35,363 nucleotides of DNA from Bacteroidales bacterium (lineage in GTDB: Bacteria; Bacteroidota; Bacteroidia; Bacteroidales; UBA1556). Every line of letters starts with the position of its first letter. Position 1 is the first letter of the stretch. Of the stretch, positions 18,475-28,210 are shown piece by piece. A program made the translations under genes and the position numbers. The notes beneath the pieces are model-generated. The model was given only the letters and a program-made list of their open reading frames with translations. It was not told the origin of the DNA and did no database searches. The stretch lies in assembly GCA_016937295.1 (NCBI GenBank), contig JAFGWF010000005.1, positions 1 through 35,363 of the forward strand, in the 5' to 3' direction.

Positions 18475-19467
18475 ATGATTGCACGAAGAAATTTCTTAAA
18501 AGCAGGAGCGCTGCTTTTTGCAGGTTTTACTTTGAAACCGCAAACGCTTTTCGCTAAAAGCGACCCAAGGGAACAGCGAAAGATGCAGAAACCGGTAGTT
18601 TTATCCACCTGGAATTTTGGAGTTAAAGCCAATGAAATTGCCTGGCCAATGCTTCAAGAAAAGGCAACAGCCCTTGATGTCGTTGAGGCGGGTGTACGCG
18701 TGGTAGAATCCGACCCGGAAGAGCGCAGTGTAGGTTTTGGTGGCCGCCCCGACCGTGATGGTCATGTTACTTTGGATGCCTGCATTATGGATCAAGATGC
18801 TAATGTTGGTTCGGTGGCTTTTTTAGAACATATTAAAAATCCGATTTCTGTGGCAAGAGCCGTGATGGAGAAAACTCCTCATGCGATGCTTGTTGGTGAG
18901 GGAGCTCTGCAATTTGCTATGGATCAGGGTTTTGAAAAAGAAAACCTGCTTACTCCTGAATCTGAGGCGGAATGGCGCGAGTGGTTAATTGAGTCGCAAT
19001 ATGAGCCAAAAGTGAATATCGAAAACCACGATACTATCGGGATGATAGCGCTCGACAGTTTTGGAAATCTTTCAGGGGCATGCACCACTTCAGGTTTAGC
19101 CTATAAAATGCACGGTCGAGTAGGGGATTCGCCAATCATCGGTGCCGGACTTTTTGTGGATAATGAGGTTGGCGCTGCAGTGGCTACAGGTCATGGCGAG
19201 GAGGTGATTCGGGTTGTGGGCAGTCATTTGGTGGTGGAGCTTATGCGACAAGGAAAATCGCCTGCTGAAGCTTGCCAAGAAGCTGTTGCACTGATTCGAA
19301 AAAAAATAGAAGCTCGTGGTAAAAAACCTTCCGACTATCAAATTGGATTCTTGGCACTCAATAAATTTGGTGAAACAGGTGCCTTTGCACTTCAAAAGGG
19401 CTTTAACTATGCTTTAAGTCAACCTGATAGTGAAACGAAATTGGTAGATGCCAATAGTTTGCTTTGA
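18475..19467 (+). CDS. N4-(beta-N-acetylglucosaminyl)-L-asparaginase (glycosylasparaginase), TAT-type signal
   Basis: 'MIARRNFLKAGALLFAGFTLKPQ' twin-Arg signal; 'NHDTIGMIALD' with candidate nucleophile Thr187; 1 nt after the GH20 stop. Confidence 0.9.
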   Translation: MIARRNFLKAGALLFAGFTLKPQTLFAKSDPREQRKMQKPVVLSTWNFGVKANEIAWPMLQEKATALDVVEAGVRVVESDPEERSVGFGGRPDRDGHVTLDACIMDQDANVGSVAFLEHIKNPISVARAVMEKTPHAMLVGEGALQFAMDQGFEKENLLTPESEAEWREWLIESQYEPKVNIENHDTIGMIALDSFGNLSGACTTSGLAYKMHGRVGDSPIIGAGLFVDNEVGAAVATGHGEEVIRVVGSHLVVELMRQGKSPAEACQEAVALIRKKIEARGKKPSDYQIGFLALNKFGETGAFALQKGFNYALSQPDSETKLVDANSLL

Positions 19468-19593
19468 GTTCAGATTTACTTTTTATGATGTTAATCATAA
19501 TCGCAGGCTCTTAATATTTTTTGAGATTTACATAGTTAAACCTTTCTTTGATTTGTAGTTTTCACTCAACAAGTTTCATTTTATTCTAAACAA

Positions 19594-20400
19594 ATGATTG
19601 ATAAGATTTTAGACCAGCTTTGGAGAGTTTATATTGAGCAAAATCCTCAAGTAAAAGCCGTTTATGATGCCTTTATCGAACGCGGCGAACAAGTAGTTAA
19701 CGACCATATCGCTTTTCGTACTTTCGATTTGCCAGAAATAAACATAAGTCGATTAGCGTCCGTTTTTCAGCGCAATGGATATGAAATGCGTGGGGAATAT
19801 CTCTTTCCTGAGAAAAAACTCTATGCCAGACATTATGTTCACAAAAATCCTAATTATCCTAAGGTTTTCATTAGTCAATTGGAATTGGATTCCTTTTCAG
19901 ATAATTTTAAGAATATCGTAAAAGAAACAGTGAGTAAGATGGATTTAAATTCCTTGATGTCAGATGATTTCATTTATTCGGGCGTTCTTTGGGGTGATAT
20001 TTCAATGGAAACTTATAACCTATTAAGAAGAGAGTCGGAATATGCGGCATGGCTTTATGCCAATGGTTTTGTGGCTAATCACTTCACTGTGAGCATCAAT
20101 CATCTGAAAACCTTCAACCACGGAATTAGAGAAGTGAATGCGTTTTTAAAGGAAAAAGGCTTTTTGATGAATGCCAATCCCGATGAAATTCAAGGGTCGG
20201 CAGAAAAACTTTTGGAGCAGTCGAGCATTAAAGCCGGCATTCAGACGAAGCATTTTAGGGAAGGAAGTTTTGAGATTCCGGGAGCTTATTACGAATTTGC
20301 ACAGCGTTATTACGATGCAGACGGAAAACTATTTGAAAGTTTTATTGCTGATTCGGCAAACAAAATTTTTGAAAGCACAGATTTTTATGCTCCATCGTAA
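19594..20400 (+). CDS. DUF1338 domain protein (2-oxoadipate dioxygenase/decarboxylase-like)
   Basis: 'VNDHIAFRTFDLP' and 'GFVANHFTVSINHLKTF' family-like motifs with His ligands. Confidence 0.85.
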   Translation: MIDKILDQLWRVYIEQNPQVKAVYDAFIERGEQVVNDHIAFRTFDLPEINISRLASVFQRNGYEMRGEYLFPEKKLYARHYVHKNPNYPKVFISQLELDSFSDNFKNIVKETVSKMDLNSLMSDDFIYSGVLWGDISMETYNLLRRESEYAAWLYANGFVANHFTVSINHLKTFNHGIREVNAFLKEKGFLMNANPDEIQGSAEKLLEQSSIKAGIQTKHFREGSFEIPGAYYEFAQRYYDADGKLFESFIADSANKIFESTDFYAPS

Positions 20401-20508
20401 AAATCAAAAGTATGCTGGTTGATTTATGGTAAAAAACCTTAATGGGACTTAATAAATTAAACCCTCCTGACAGTTTTTAACTAATTTTGTCGGCTGAACC
20501 CTTCGATT

Positions 20509-21237
20509 ATGAACCCAGAGATTATTAAAATAACGGAGCTCCGAAAATACTTCAAGGTTGGTACTCAGGTAGTTAAAGCCCTGCAAGGTGTTGATTTGGT
20601 TGTTAGAAAAAACGAATACGTAGCCATAATGGGAGCCAGTGGAAGCGGAAAATCAACCTTAATGAATATCATCGGTTGCCTCGATACACCAACTTCCGGC
20701 ACATATTTTCTTAATGGACAAGATGTTAGCGGAATGAATGATAACCAATTGGCGGAAGTTCGCAATAAGGAGATTGGCTTTATTTTTCAAACATTCAATC
20801 TTTTGCCCCGCTCTACTGCCTTAGATAATGTGATTTTACCTATGGTTTATGCCGGAAAGAATAAAAAGGAGCGAGAACAAAGAGGCATAGAAGTGCTTCG
20901 GCAAGTGGCCTTGAGCGATAGAATGGAGCATCGACCCAATGAGCTTTCAGGAGGTCAACGACAGCGTGTTGCGGTTGCAAGAGCTTTAGTCAACAAACCT
21001 TCGATAATTTTAGCCGATGAGCCTACCGGAAATCTTGACTCCAAAACATCCATCGAAATCATGGCTCTCTTCAACGACATTCACAAAAATGGTAACACGG
21101 TTATTGTGGTTACTCACGAAGAAGATATTGCTTTGCACGCGCATCGGATTATCCGACTCAGGGATGGTTTGATTGAATCCGACATTTTAAATAATAACAT
21201 TTTAGTTCCAGATTTAACCACAATTGTAAATGAGTAG
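20509..21237 (+). CDS. ABC transporter ATP-binding protein (MacB/LolD-like)
   Basis: '[24 protein letters not shown]' Walker A, '[16 protein letters not shown]' signature, '[15 protein letters not shown]' Walker B. Confidence 0.96.
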   Translation: MNPEIIKITELRKYFKVGTQVVKALQGVDLVVRKNEYVAIMGASGSGKSTLMNIIGCLDTPTSGTYFLNGQDVSGMNDNQLAEVRNKEIGFIFQTFNLLPRSTALDNVILPMVYAGKNKKEREQRGIEVLRQVALSDRMEHRPNELSGGQRQRVAVARALVNKPSIILADEPTGNLDSKTSIEIMALFNDIHKNGNTVIVVTHEEDIALHAHRIIRLRDGLIESDILNNNILVPDLTTIVNE

Positions 21238-21793
21238 TAAATTTAAAATATATACTCGCAGCGGCGACCAAGGAATGACATCCTTAATTGGTGGTAAACG
21301 AGTTACAAAAGCCGACTTGCAAGTAGAGGCCTATGGCAGCATTGATGAGGCCAAATCATATATTGCCTTATTAATGGATATGATTGATATGCAAGATATT
21401 AAGGAAGAGTTAACACAAATTATTGTGAATATGTTCGTGGCAGAGAGTCTTGTGGCAGCAGTAAGCACCGATGCGGCTCTACGTATGCCTCAGCTCGTTG
21501 AAAAGGACATTGACATACTTGAAAAAGCCATTGACCGAATGGACGAAGATTTACCGGCCCTAACTGCCTTTGTTTTACCGGGTGGCCATCCCATCAATTC
21601 TTATTGTCATATTGCCCGAACAGTATGCAGACGCGCTGAAAGAGATGTGCTCAGACTCTGGAATTTACAACCTGATTTGTATAATCCTTTGGTAGAGAAA
21701 TTTTTAAATAGACTGTCCGATTACCTCTTCACATTGTCGAGATTTTGTAGTGTTAAGATGAACATTCCTGAAGTCCTTTGGGTCTCTAAATAA
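21230..21793 (+). CDS. PduO-type ATP:cob(I)alamin adenosyltransferase
   Basis: '[40 protein letters not shown]', '[30 protein letters not shown]'; overlaps ABC ATPase by 8 nt. Confidence 0.93.
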   Translation: MSSKFKIYTRSGDQGMTSLIGGKRVTKADLQVEAYGSIDEAKSYIALLMDMIDMQDIKEELTQIIVNMFVAESLVAAVSTDAALRMPQLVEKDIDILEKAIDRMDEDLPALTAFVLPGGHPINSYCHIARTVCRRAERDVLRLWNLQPDLYNPLVEKFLNRLSDYLFTLSRFCSVKMNIPEVLWVSK

Positions 21794-21859
21794 TAGGATT
21801 CGTTGAAAAATATACTGCAATAAATTGATATTCAATTATATATATTGTTTAAAAAAATA

Positions 21860-21889
21860 TTGCTTTTTATAGAAAAAAGTTTACTTTTG
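21860..21889 (+). promoter_or_regulatory. Bacteroidetes-type promoter for the DUF2795 gene
   Basis: TTG (21860-21862), 19-bp spacer, TACTTTTG (21882-21889). Confidence 0.6.
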
Positions 21890-21916
21890 CAAAATAACCC
21901 TAAGAATTCGTGAATT

Positions 21917-22138
21917 ATGTATTGGACTTTAGAACTGGCTTCAAAACTTGAAGATGCCCCCTGGCCGGCTACAAAGGAAGAGCTTATCGACTATGCTCTC
22001 AGGTCAGGAGCTCCAATGGAGGTAATTGAAAATTTGCGTGAAATTGAAGACGAAGGCGATCAGTACGACAGTATTGAAGACCTTTGGCCCGACTATCCCA
22101 CTAAGGAGGACTTCTTCTTCCATGAAGATGAATATTAA
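21917..22138 (+). CDS. DUF2795 family small acidic protein
   Basis: 73 aa 'MYWTLELASKLEDAPWPATKEELIDYALRSGAPMEVIENLREIEDEG'; own promoter and terminator. Confidence 0.85.
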   Translation: MYWTLELASKLEDAPWPATKEELIDYALRSGAPMEVIENLREIEDEGDQYDSIEDLWPDYPTKEDFFFHEDEY

Positions 22139-22144
22139 AGAATA

Positions 22145-22172
22145 GAAGCTGCTTTCGCAGCTTTTTTTTTGC
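22145..22172 (+). terminator. Rho-independent terminator
   Basis: AAGCTGC-TTTC-GCAGCTT followed by T-run. Confidence 0.85.
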
Positions 22173-22173
22173 A

Positions 22174-22731
22174 TTATTCTGTCATTTGCTTCTTTACCTC
22201 TTCGATATCTTTAAGCGATATCACCACGTTGGAATTGAGCTGAGTAAGTTGAACGACAATACTATTCTTACCTCTGATTTCGGCTACATTTCCCTTAAAA
22301 CCTTTAAAAGGACCGGTTTTTAGGGTAACCTCCTTACCTACTTCCATTTGACCGCTTACTATTTCAAAAGACGTTTGGGTGATGAGCATTCTTTTGATAA
22401 ACAATAAATCCTCTTCCCTAACAGTTGCCGGCTCCCCTTGAAACTTCACATAAGTGGTCACATAAGTCGATTGCAAAACATCGTAAAGTTGATATTTCTT
22501 TATTTTGACGAAAATATAACTTTTAAAAAGAGGCTCCTCGACCCAACGTTTGCGGTTTTTGGTTTCTTTAAGCTTTTTTTCTAAAGGAAGATAGGTTCTG
22601 TATCCGGCTTGGTTAAGCAAATCATTGGCGATTTTTTCCTTACGACCATGCACGTACAGCACAAACCACTTAGATGGTTCAGAGGTTTTGGGAGCAAAAA
22701 TACCGCTTGACGCTTTTGGTTGAACCGACAT
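22174..22731 (-). CDS. UpxY-like NusG-family transcription antiterminator
   Basis: 'KWFVLYVHGRKEKIANDLLNQAGYRTYLPLEKKLKETKNRKRWVEEPLFKSYIFVKI' NGN domain; 'VTLKTGPFKGFKGNVAEIRGKNSIVVQL' KOW domain. Confidence 0.88.
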   Translation of the reverse strand: MSVQPKASSGIFAPKTSEPSKWFVLYVHGRKEKIANDLLNQAGYRTYLPLEKKLKETKNRKRWVEEPLFKSYIFVKIKKYQLYDVLQSTYVTTYVKFQGEPATVREEDLLFIKRMLITQTSFEIVSGQMEVGKEVTLKTGPFKGFKGNVAEIRGKNSIVVQLTQLNSNVVISLKDIEEVKKQMTE

Positions 22732-22734
22732 GGT

Positions 22735-24573
22735 TTATTCTACCGTAACAGATTTTGCCAAGTTTCGAGGCTGATCCACATTACAGTTGCGTTTAACAGC
22801 AATATGATAAGCCAACAATTGTAGAGGTACAGTCGCTAAAAGTGGTGTAAAAATCTCGTCTGTTTCAGGTATTTCAATAATATAATCAGCAAGATATCTT
22901 ACTTGACTATCGCCTTTAGTTACCACTGCTATGATTTTACCTTTACGCGCTTTTACTTCTTCAATATTGCTTACTACTTTCTCGTAATTTCCTTTGCGAG
23001 GGGCAATCACCACAACCGGCATTTCCTCATCAATAAGTGCAATCGGGCCATGCTTCATTTCAGCAGCAGGATAACCTTCTGCATGTATATAACTGATTTC
23101 CTTCAGTTTAAGTGCTCCTTCCAAAGCAACCGGAAAATTGATTCCACGACCAAGATATAGGAAATTGCGGGCATTTTTATATACATCTGCTATTTTCTCC
23201 ACGAGGTCATTGGTCAACAAAGCTTCTTCGATTTTTGCAGGAATTTTTCCTAATTCATCTAAAAAGAGCTGATGTTCTGTATTGCTGATGGTGCCTTTTA
23301 CGAAAGCTAAACGGATAGCCATCATTGTTAGTACGGTTACTTGAGCCGTAAAGGCTTTAGTGCTTGCAACGCCAATTTCAGGACCGGCATGTGTATAGCT
23401 GCCGGCATGAGTTTCGCGGGCAATGCTTGAGCCCACAACATTGCAAATTCCCAGAACCGTAGCTCCTTTGCTTTTTGCCATTTTTATCGCAGCAAGAGTA
23501 TCAGCAGTTTCGCCACTTTGTGAAATGGCAATCACAACATCATCTTCATAAATTACCGGATTGCGATAGCGAAATTCGGAAGCATACTCTACTTCCACCG
23601 GCACTCGCATCAATTCTTCCAAGAGATATTCTCCAACTAATGCAGCGTGCCAACTTGTTCCGCAAGCAATCATAATGATTCTGCGTGCGTTCAGAATTTT
23701 TTGTTCATAATTAAAAATGCCTCCAAGCGTTACGATACCTTTTTGAGGATAAAGCCGCCCGCGCATACTTTCGCTCACGCTATGAGGTTGTTCGAAAATT
23801 TCTTTAAGCATAAAGTGGTCGAATCCACCTTTTTCTAATGCGTCTAAGCTAATCTCCAACTCCTGTATATAAGGTGTGATGTTGATGTTTTTTATGGTCT
23901 TGAGTTCAATTTCCTTTCCACGGCGCAGGATGGCCATTTCTTCATCTTCAAGATAAATCACCTTTTTGGTATGTTCCACAATGGGAGTTGCATCGGAAGC
24001 TACCAAAAATTCATCTTTACCAATTCCAACTACTAACGGGCTGCCTTTACGTGCGGCTATCATCAGGTCACGATTGTCTTTGGCAATAACTGCAATGGCA
24101 TAAGCTCCAACTACTTGATTGAGAGCAATTCGCACAGCTTCTATCAAATCCACCTCTTCGTTTTTCATAATATCTTCGATAAGGTGAATCAGAACCTCGG
24201 TATCCGTTTGGCTATTAAAAACGTAGCCACGACGAATAAGCTCCTCTTTCAGAGTTTTATAGTTTTCGATGATTCCGTTGTGAATAATAGAAAGATTATG
24301 CGATTGAGAAAAATGCGGGTGCGCATTTTCATCGGTTGGCTCCCCATGAGTAGCCCATCGCGTGTGAGCTATTCCAATAGTACCTTTTATGTCTTTGCCT
24401 TTTACAAATTCTTCTAAATCAGATACTTTTCCTTTTCTTTTATATAAATTAAGATTGCCATTGATGATAGCAATTCCGGCACTGTCGTAACCACGATATT
24501 CAAGTCGGTATAATCCGTTAATGAGTATTGGATATGCTTGCCGCTCCCCTAAATAAGCTACAATTCCACACAT
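22735..24573 (-). CDS. glmS: Glutamine--fructose-6-phosphate aminotransferase (isomerizing)
   Basis: 'MCGIVAYLGERQAYPILINGLYRLEYRGYDSAGIA', 'ACGTSWHAALVGEYLLEEL', C-terminal 'NVDQPRNLAKSVTVE'. Confidence 0.98.
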   Translation of the reverse strand: MCGIVAYLGERQAYPILINGLYRLEYRGYDSAGIAIINGNLNLYKRKGKVSDLEEFVKGKDIKGTIGIAHTRWATHGEPTDENAHPHFSQSHNLSIIHNGIIENYKTLKEELIRRGYVFNSQTDTEVLIHLIEDIMKNEEVDLIEAVRIALNQVVGAYAIAVIAKDNRDLMIAARKGSPLVVGIGKDEFLVASDATPIVEHTKKVIYLEDEEMAILRRGKEIELKTIKNINITPYIQELEISLDALEKGGFDHFMLKEIFEQPHSVSESMRGRLYPQKGIVTLGGIFNYEQKILNARRIIMIACGTSWHAALVGEYLLEELMRVPVEVEYASEFRYRNPVIYEDDVVIAISQSGETADTLAAIKMAKSKGATVLGICNVVGSSIARETHAGSYTHAGPEIGVASTKAFTAQVTVLTMMAIRLAFVKGTISNTEHQLFLDELGKIPAKIEEALLTNDLVEKIADVYKNARNFLYLGRGINFPVALEGALKLKEISYIHAEGYPAAEMKHGPIALIDEEMPVVVIAPRKGNYEKVVSNIEEVKARKGKIIAVVTKGDSQVRYLADYIIEIPETDEIFTPLLATVPLQLLAYHIAVKRNCNVDQPRNLAKSVTVE

Positions 24574-24596
24574 AATCTGCTTGATTTTACTATTAA

Positions 24597-25895
24597 TTAT
24601 TTGACTTTAGTATAAGTAAGCCTCAATTTCAATCGTTGTTCGGTTGACTTTGGGCCGGCAAATATAAGCCTATTTCCATATATCGATGAACCTTTTGCTA
24701 TTAATTCTAATCCATATTGGTTTTCTTTACCTAAGAGCAGGGATTGAATATAGCGGTTTATGTTAAAGCTGTAGGATTTATAAGTCTCGTTGTAGTCACC
24801 GCCAAAATAGGCAGAGCCTTCGTAATAGTCGTTAATAAACTGTTGTATGCCGGTCGAATCCAATTTTACGGCAGCCAAACCATAAATAGGTGTGTATTCG
24901 TCTGTTGTTCCCGACTTAGCCGTAATCACCAGCTCAGCATTTTGAATTGCTATGGAACCATCTGCAATAAGTTGTTTCAAATGAGGGAAATAAAGTTTCG
25001 TTTTTATTCCACCCATCGACTGCACATATAAAGTTTGGTTGCCAAAGCTACTGTCTTTAAGCACAACTTGGTTTTTAAATTCCGGACTGGCATCCACATA
25101 ATCATAATGATTGAAATTGCTAAAATAGCTACACGATTCGTTTATGCTGAATTTATAATTCAAGGTATCGGTGTCGTTGTGATAGTATAACGTGATGACC
25201 GATAAACTGGACATAAGGTCGAGATAAGCCAGTCCTCCTTTATTCGTGGCTTTATCGGCTGTGATGTGAATGCCTTTAATAAACTGCAAAAAAGCATCAT
25301 TATCAGCCAATTCAGAACTGCCTGATTTTGATATTATTTTATCACCAAAACTATTATTAAGCTTAATTACTAAATGAGGTTCGGCGAGTGAGCCATCGAA
25401 CAATAAAGAATCTGTCAGGTTAAATGCACCTGTATAGTTTCCCAATTCTATGGGGTCGGTTTGCAGAGTTTTGTTGGAATAATAGGTAGTGTCGTAAAAC
25501 ATATCCTCCGTTACTTCAAATACGCGAACAGTTTGCATTTGATTGGAATCGCCATAAAAGCCGGCATAGTCGAGAGTGAGAATGATGGAGTCGCAAACGG
25601 CAGATGTGCCAAAATCAACATTGTTTTCGGATAACCGGATTTGGGTGTAGATGCTGGCCGTAGTAGTACCAAAAACAGGGTCGTATTGACTTCCTAAAAT
25701 GTTGTAGCTCAATTTACTTGCAGTCACAGAGTCAACCGGAAGGCTATACGCCACTATGGAAACGGTATCAGTGAAAACAACATTAAGTTTTTGGTCCTGA
25801 AGGTTGATAATATCTTCCCCAATATTGAGGTCTTTTTTACAACCAAGGGCTATAGTTAATAGCAACAACAAAGAAAAAACAGCTAATTTATTCAC
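24597..25895 (-). CDS. DUF4270 family lipoprotein
   Basis: 'MNKLAVFSLLLLLTIALGCKKDLNIGEDI' lipobox; long beta-rich protein with DUF4270-like layout; adjacent to glmS. Confidence 0.85.
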   Translation of the reverse strand: MNKLAVFSLLLLLTIALGCKKDLNIGEDIINLQDQKLNVVFTDTVSIVAYSLPVDSVTASKLSYNILGSQYDPVFGTTTASIYTQIRLSENNVDFGTSAVCDSIILTLDYAGFYGDSNQMQTVRVFEVTEDMFYDTTYYSNKTLQTDPIELGNYTGAFNLTDSLLFDGSLAEPHLVIKLNNSFGDKIISKSGSSELADNDAFLQFIKGIHITADKATNKGGLAYLDLMSSLSVITLYYHNDTDTLNYKFSINESCSYFSNFNHYDYVDASPEFKNQVVLKDSSFGNQTLYVQSMGGIKTKLYFPHLKQLIADGSIAIQNAELVITAKSGTTDEYTPIYGLAAVKLDSTGIQQFINDYYEGSAYFGGDYNETYKSYSFNINRYIQSLLLGKENQYGLELIAKGSSIYGNRLIFAGPKSTEQRLKLRLTYTKVK

Positions 25896-25913
25896 AATAA
25901 TTTAAATATCAAA

Positions 25914-26738
25914 TTAATCTTCAAAACTTTGACCTTCTAACAAAGTATCGTAGAAATTATTGTACGCTTGCAAATAATCGTTGCCGGAAATATAATCAAG
26001 CATAGGTTTACCTGAGGCTTTAGCGTATTCAACTAATTCAGGTTTAATGTTTTCGGAGCCCATTATGATAGCATGACCAAAATCAATGGCAGATTTCATC
26101 ATGCCAATGAAAGAATTATCTTTATAATGCGTCAAGTCGGAATCTTTTAATCCTTCCATTTTCAACTGTTCGATAAATTTTTCGTCAAATTTTTCACTAA
26201 AATCATCATCATAAAGTGAAATAACGATTTTGGCATCGTTAAAAAGTGGATTTGAGTTGAAAATACGCTGCATATACATTGCTACAAGACTTCCAAACCA
26301 ACCGTGGATATGAACTAAGTTTGGCGCCCAATTCAACTTTTTAACCGTTTCTAAAACTCCTCTGGCATAAAATATAGCGCGCTCGTCGTTGTCGTTGAAA
26401 AAGAGTCCGTGGGCATCACGAAATACATGCTTCCGATGAAAATAATCATCGTTGTCGATAAAATAAACCTGCATTCGAGCCAATTGAATAGAGGCAACTT
26501 TGATGATGAGTGGGTGATCTAAATCGTTTATTATCAAATTCATACCTGATAATCTGATAACTTCATGAAGCTGATTCCGTCTTTCGTTGATATTTCCAAA
26601 GCGGGGCAAAAAGACTCTGATTTCCTTGCCGTTTTCCTGAACGAATTGGGGTAAATGTCTTCCAATCTCACTGATATGGGTTTTCTTTAAATAGGGGAAA
26701 ATTTCTTCACAAACAAATAGTACTTTTGGTTTGGCCAT
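25914..26738 (-). CDS. Glycogen/starch synthase-like protein, N-terminal GT5 domain only
   Basis: 'MAKPKVLFVCEEIFPYLKKTHISEIGRHLPQFVQENGKEIRVFLPRFG', 'PNLVHIHGWFGSLVAMYMQRIF'; only 274 aa. Confidence 0.85.
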   Translation of the reverse strand: MAKPKVLFVCEEIFPYLKKTHISEIGRHLPQFVQENGKEIRVFLPRFGNINERRNQLHEVIRLSGMNLIINDLDHPLIIKVASIQLARMQVYFIDNDDYFHRKHVFRDAHGLFFNDNDERAIFYARGVLETVKKLNWAPNLVHIHGWFGSLVAMYMQRIFNSNPLFNDAKIVISLYDDDFSEKFDEKFIEQLKMEGLKDSDLTHYKDNSFIGMMKSAIDFGHAIIMGSENIKPELVEYAKASGKPMLDYISGNDYLQAYNNFYDTLLEGQSFED

Positions 26739-26916
26739 TTCTCTGTTGCTTTTAATTTAAAACGAGGCGCAAAATTACGAAAAAATGTCTTATATACTTC
26801 ATAATGATATAATTTTGTCCGTTCATCTTGTTTTTTACCTAATCCTTGGTTGAATAATCCTATCTTCCGGGGGTGGATGAAAAGGACGTAATTAAATTTT
26901 CAACGAAATTCTTCAA

Positions 26917-27762
26917 ATGGAAATAATTAGAAGTTTTTTGCGAATGCAAGAAAAAACAGCCTCTATAAAAAATGCGGGTCAAACTATTGGATTTGTTCCA
27001 ACAATGGGTGCTTTGCACTTAGGTCATCTGGCATTGTTAGAACAATCGAAAACAGAGAACGACTTTTCTGTGGTGTCTATTTTCGTTAACCCTACCCAGT
27101 TTAATAATCCCGAGGACCTTATTAACTATCCCCGAACTATCGATTCTGATTTGGAAAAATTGGAGACAGCCGGATGTGATTTTGTTTTTTTACCTTCGGT
27201 TGATGAAATGTATCCCACTGAGGTAGTTTCGGAAAAATGGAATTTTGGTTTTTTGGAAATGGTCATGGAAGGGAAAAATCGCCCGGGTCATTTTCAAGGT
27301 GTTGCAACAGTCGTTAAGCGGCTTTTTGAAGCAGTGCCCTCCCATAAAGCCTATTTCGGTATGAAAGATTATCAACAATTGCTTATCATCAAAGAAATGG
27401 TGAAGCAACTTGGTTTAGACATCAAAATCGTACCGGTTTCGATTGTGAGAGAAGCTGATGGTCTGGCTATGAGTAGTCGAAATTTACGCCTTTCGGCCAA
27501 GAATCGACAAATTGCTCCACATATCTATCAAACTATTAAACAAGTAGTTACTCTTGCAAAACAATTATCTGTTGAAGAGTTGAAACAGTTTGTAAATGAG
27601 CAAATTAACCAAAAACCACCTATGGTTTTAGAGTATTTTGAATTGGCTGACGGAGCTGATTTACAACCTGTTACGAACATAGTTGATCATCAGTCAGTAA
27701 TGGCATTCATTGTGGTCGATTTAGGAGGTGTTAGGCTTATAGATAATATTTCAATTTTTTAA
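26917..27762 (+). CDS. panC: Pantoate--beta-alanine ligase
   Basis: 'IGFVPTMGALHLGHLALL', 'FVNPTQFNNPEDLINYPRT', 'FGMKDYQQLLIIKEMV', 'IVREADGLAMSSRN'. Confidence 0.98.
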   Translation: MEIIRSFLRMQEKTASIKNAGQTIGFVPTMGALHLGHLALLEQSKTENDFSVVSIFVNPTQFNNPEDLINYPRTIDSDLEKLETAGCDFVFLPSVDEMYPTEVVSEKWNFGFLEMVMEGKNRPGHFQGVATVVKRLFEAVPSHKAYFGMKDYQQLLIIKEMVKQLGLDIKIVPVSIVREADGLAMSSRNLRLSAKNRQIAPHIYQTIKQVVTLAKQLSVEELKQFVNEQINQKPPMVLEYFELADGADLQPVTNIVDHQSVMAFIVVDLGGVRLIDNISIF

Positions 27763-27861
27763 GTACTTTTGCCGACCGAATCAGAACTTATTTTTTTCTA
27801 AAAAACACTGCAAGAGAATGAGTTTTATTTCGACCTTTGATATTAGAAATACTAAAGAATC

Positions 27862-28206
27862 ATGAACATAGAAATTTTAAAATCAAAGATTCATCGAGCT
27901 ACCATTACAGAGGCCAATCTCAACTATATTGGCAGCATCACCATCGATGAAGACTTGATGGATGCTTCAGGAATCATTGAAAACGAGCGAGTTTACATTT
28001 ACAATATTAACAACGGAGAGCGCTTTGATACGTATGTGATTAAAGGCAAAAGAGGCTCCGGTGTGATTGGGGTAAACGGAGCTGCGGCACGAAAAGTACA
28101 ACAAGGCGATTTGGTTATCATTGTAGCCTATTGTTCGATGGAAGCCACTGAAGCTAAGGCGTTTGTGCCGGATATTATTTTCCCAAATCCTCACAATAAA
28201 TTGTAA
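27862..28206 (+). CDS. panD: Aspartate 1-decarboxylase
   Basis: '[32 protein letters not shown]' including Gly-Ser self-cleavage site; '[18 protein letters not shown]'. Confidence 0.98.
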   Translation: MNIEILKSKIHRATITEANLNYIGSITIDEDLMDASGIIENERVYIYNINNGERFDTYVIKGKRGSGVIGVNGAAARKVQQGDLVIIVAYCSMEATEAKAFVPDIIFPNPHNKL

Positions 28207-28210
28207 CACA

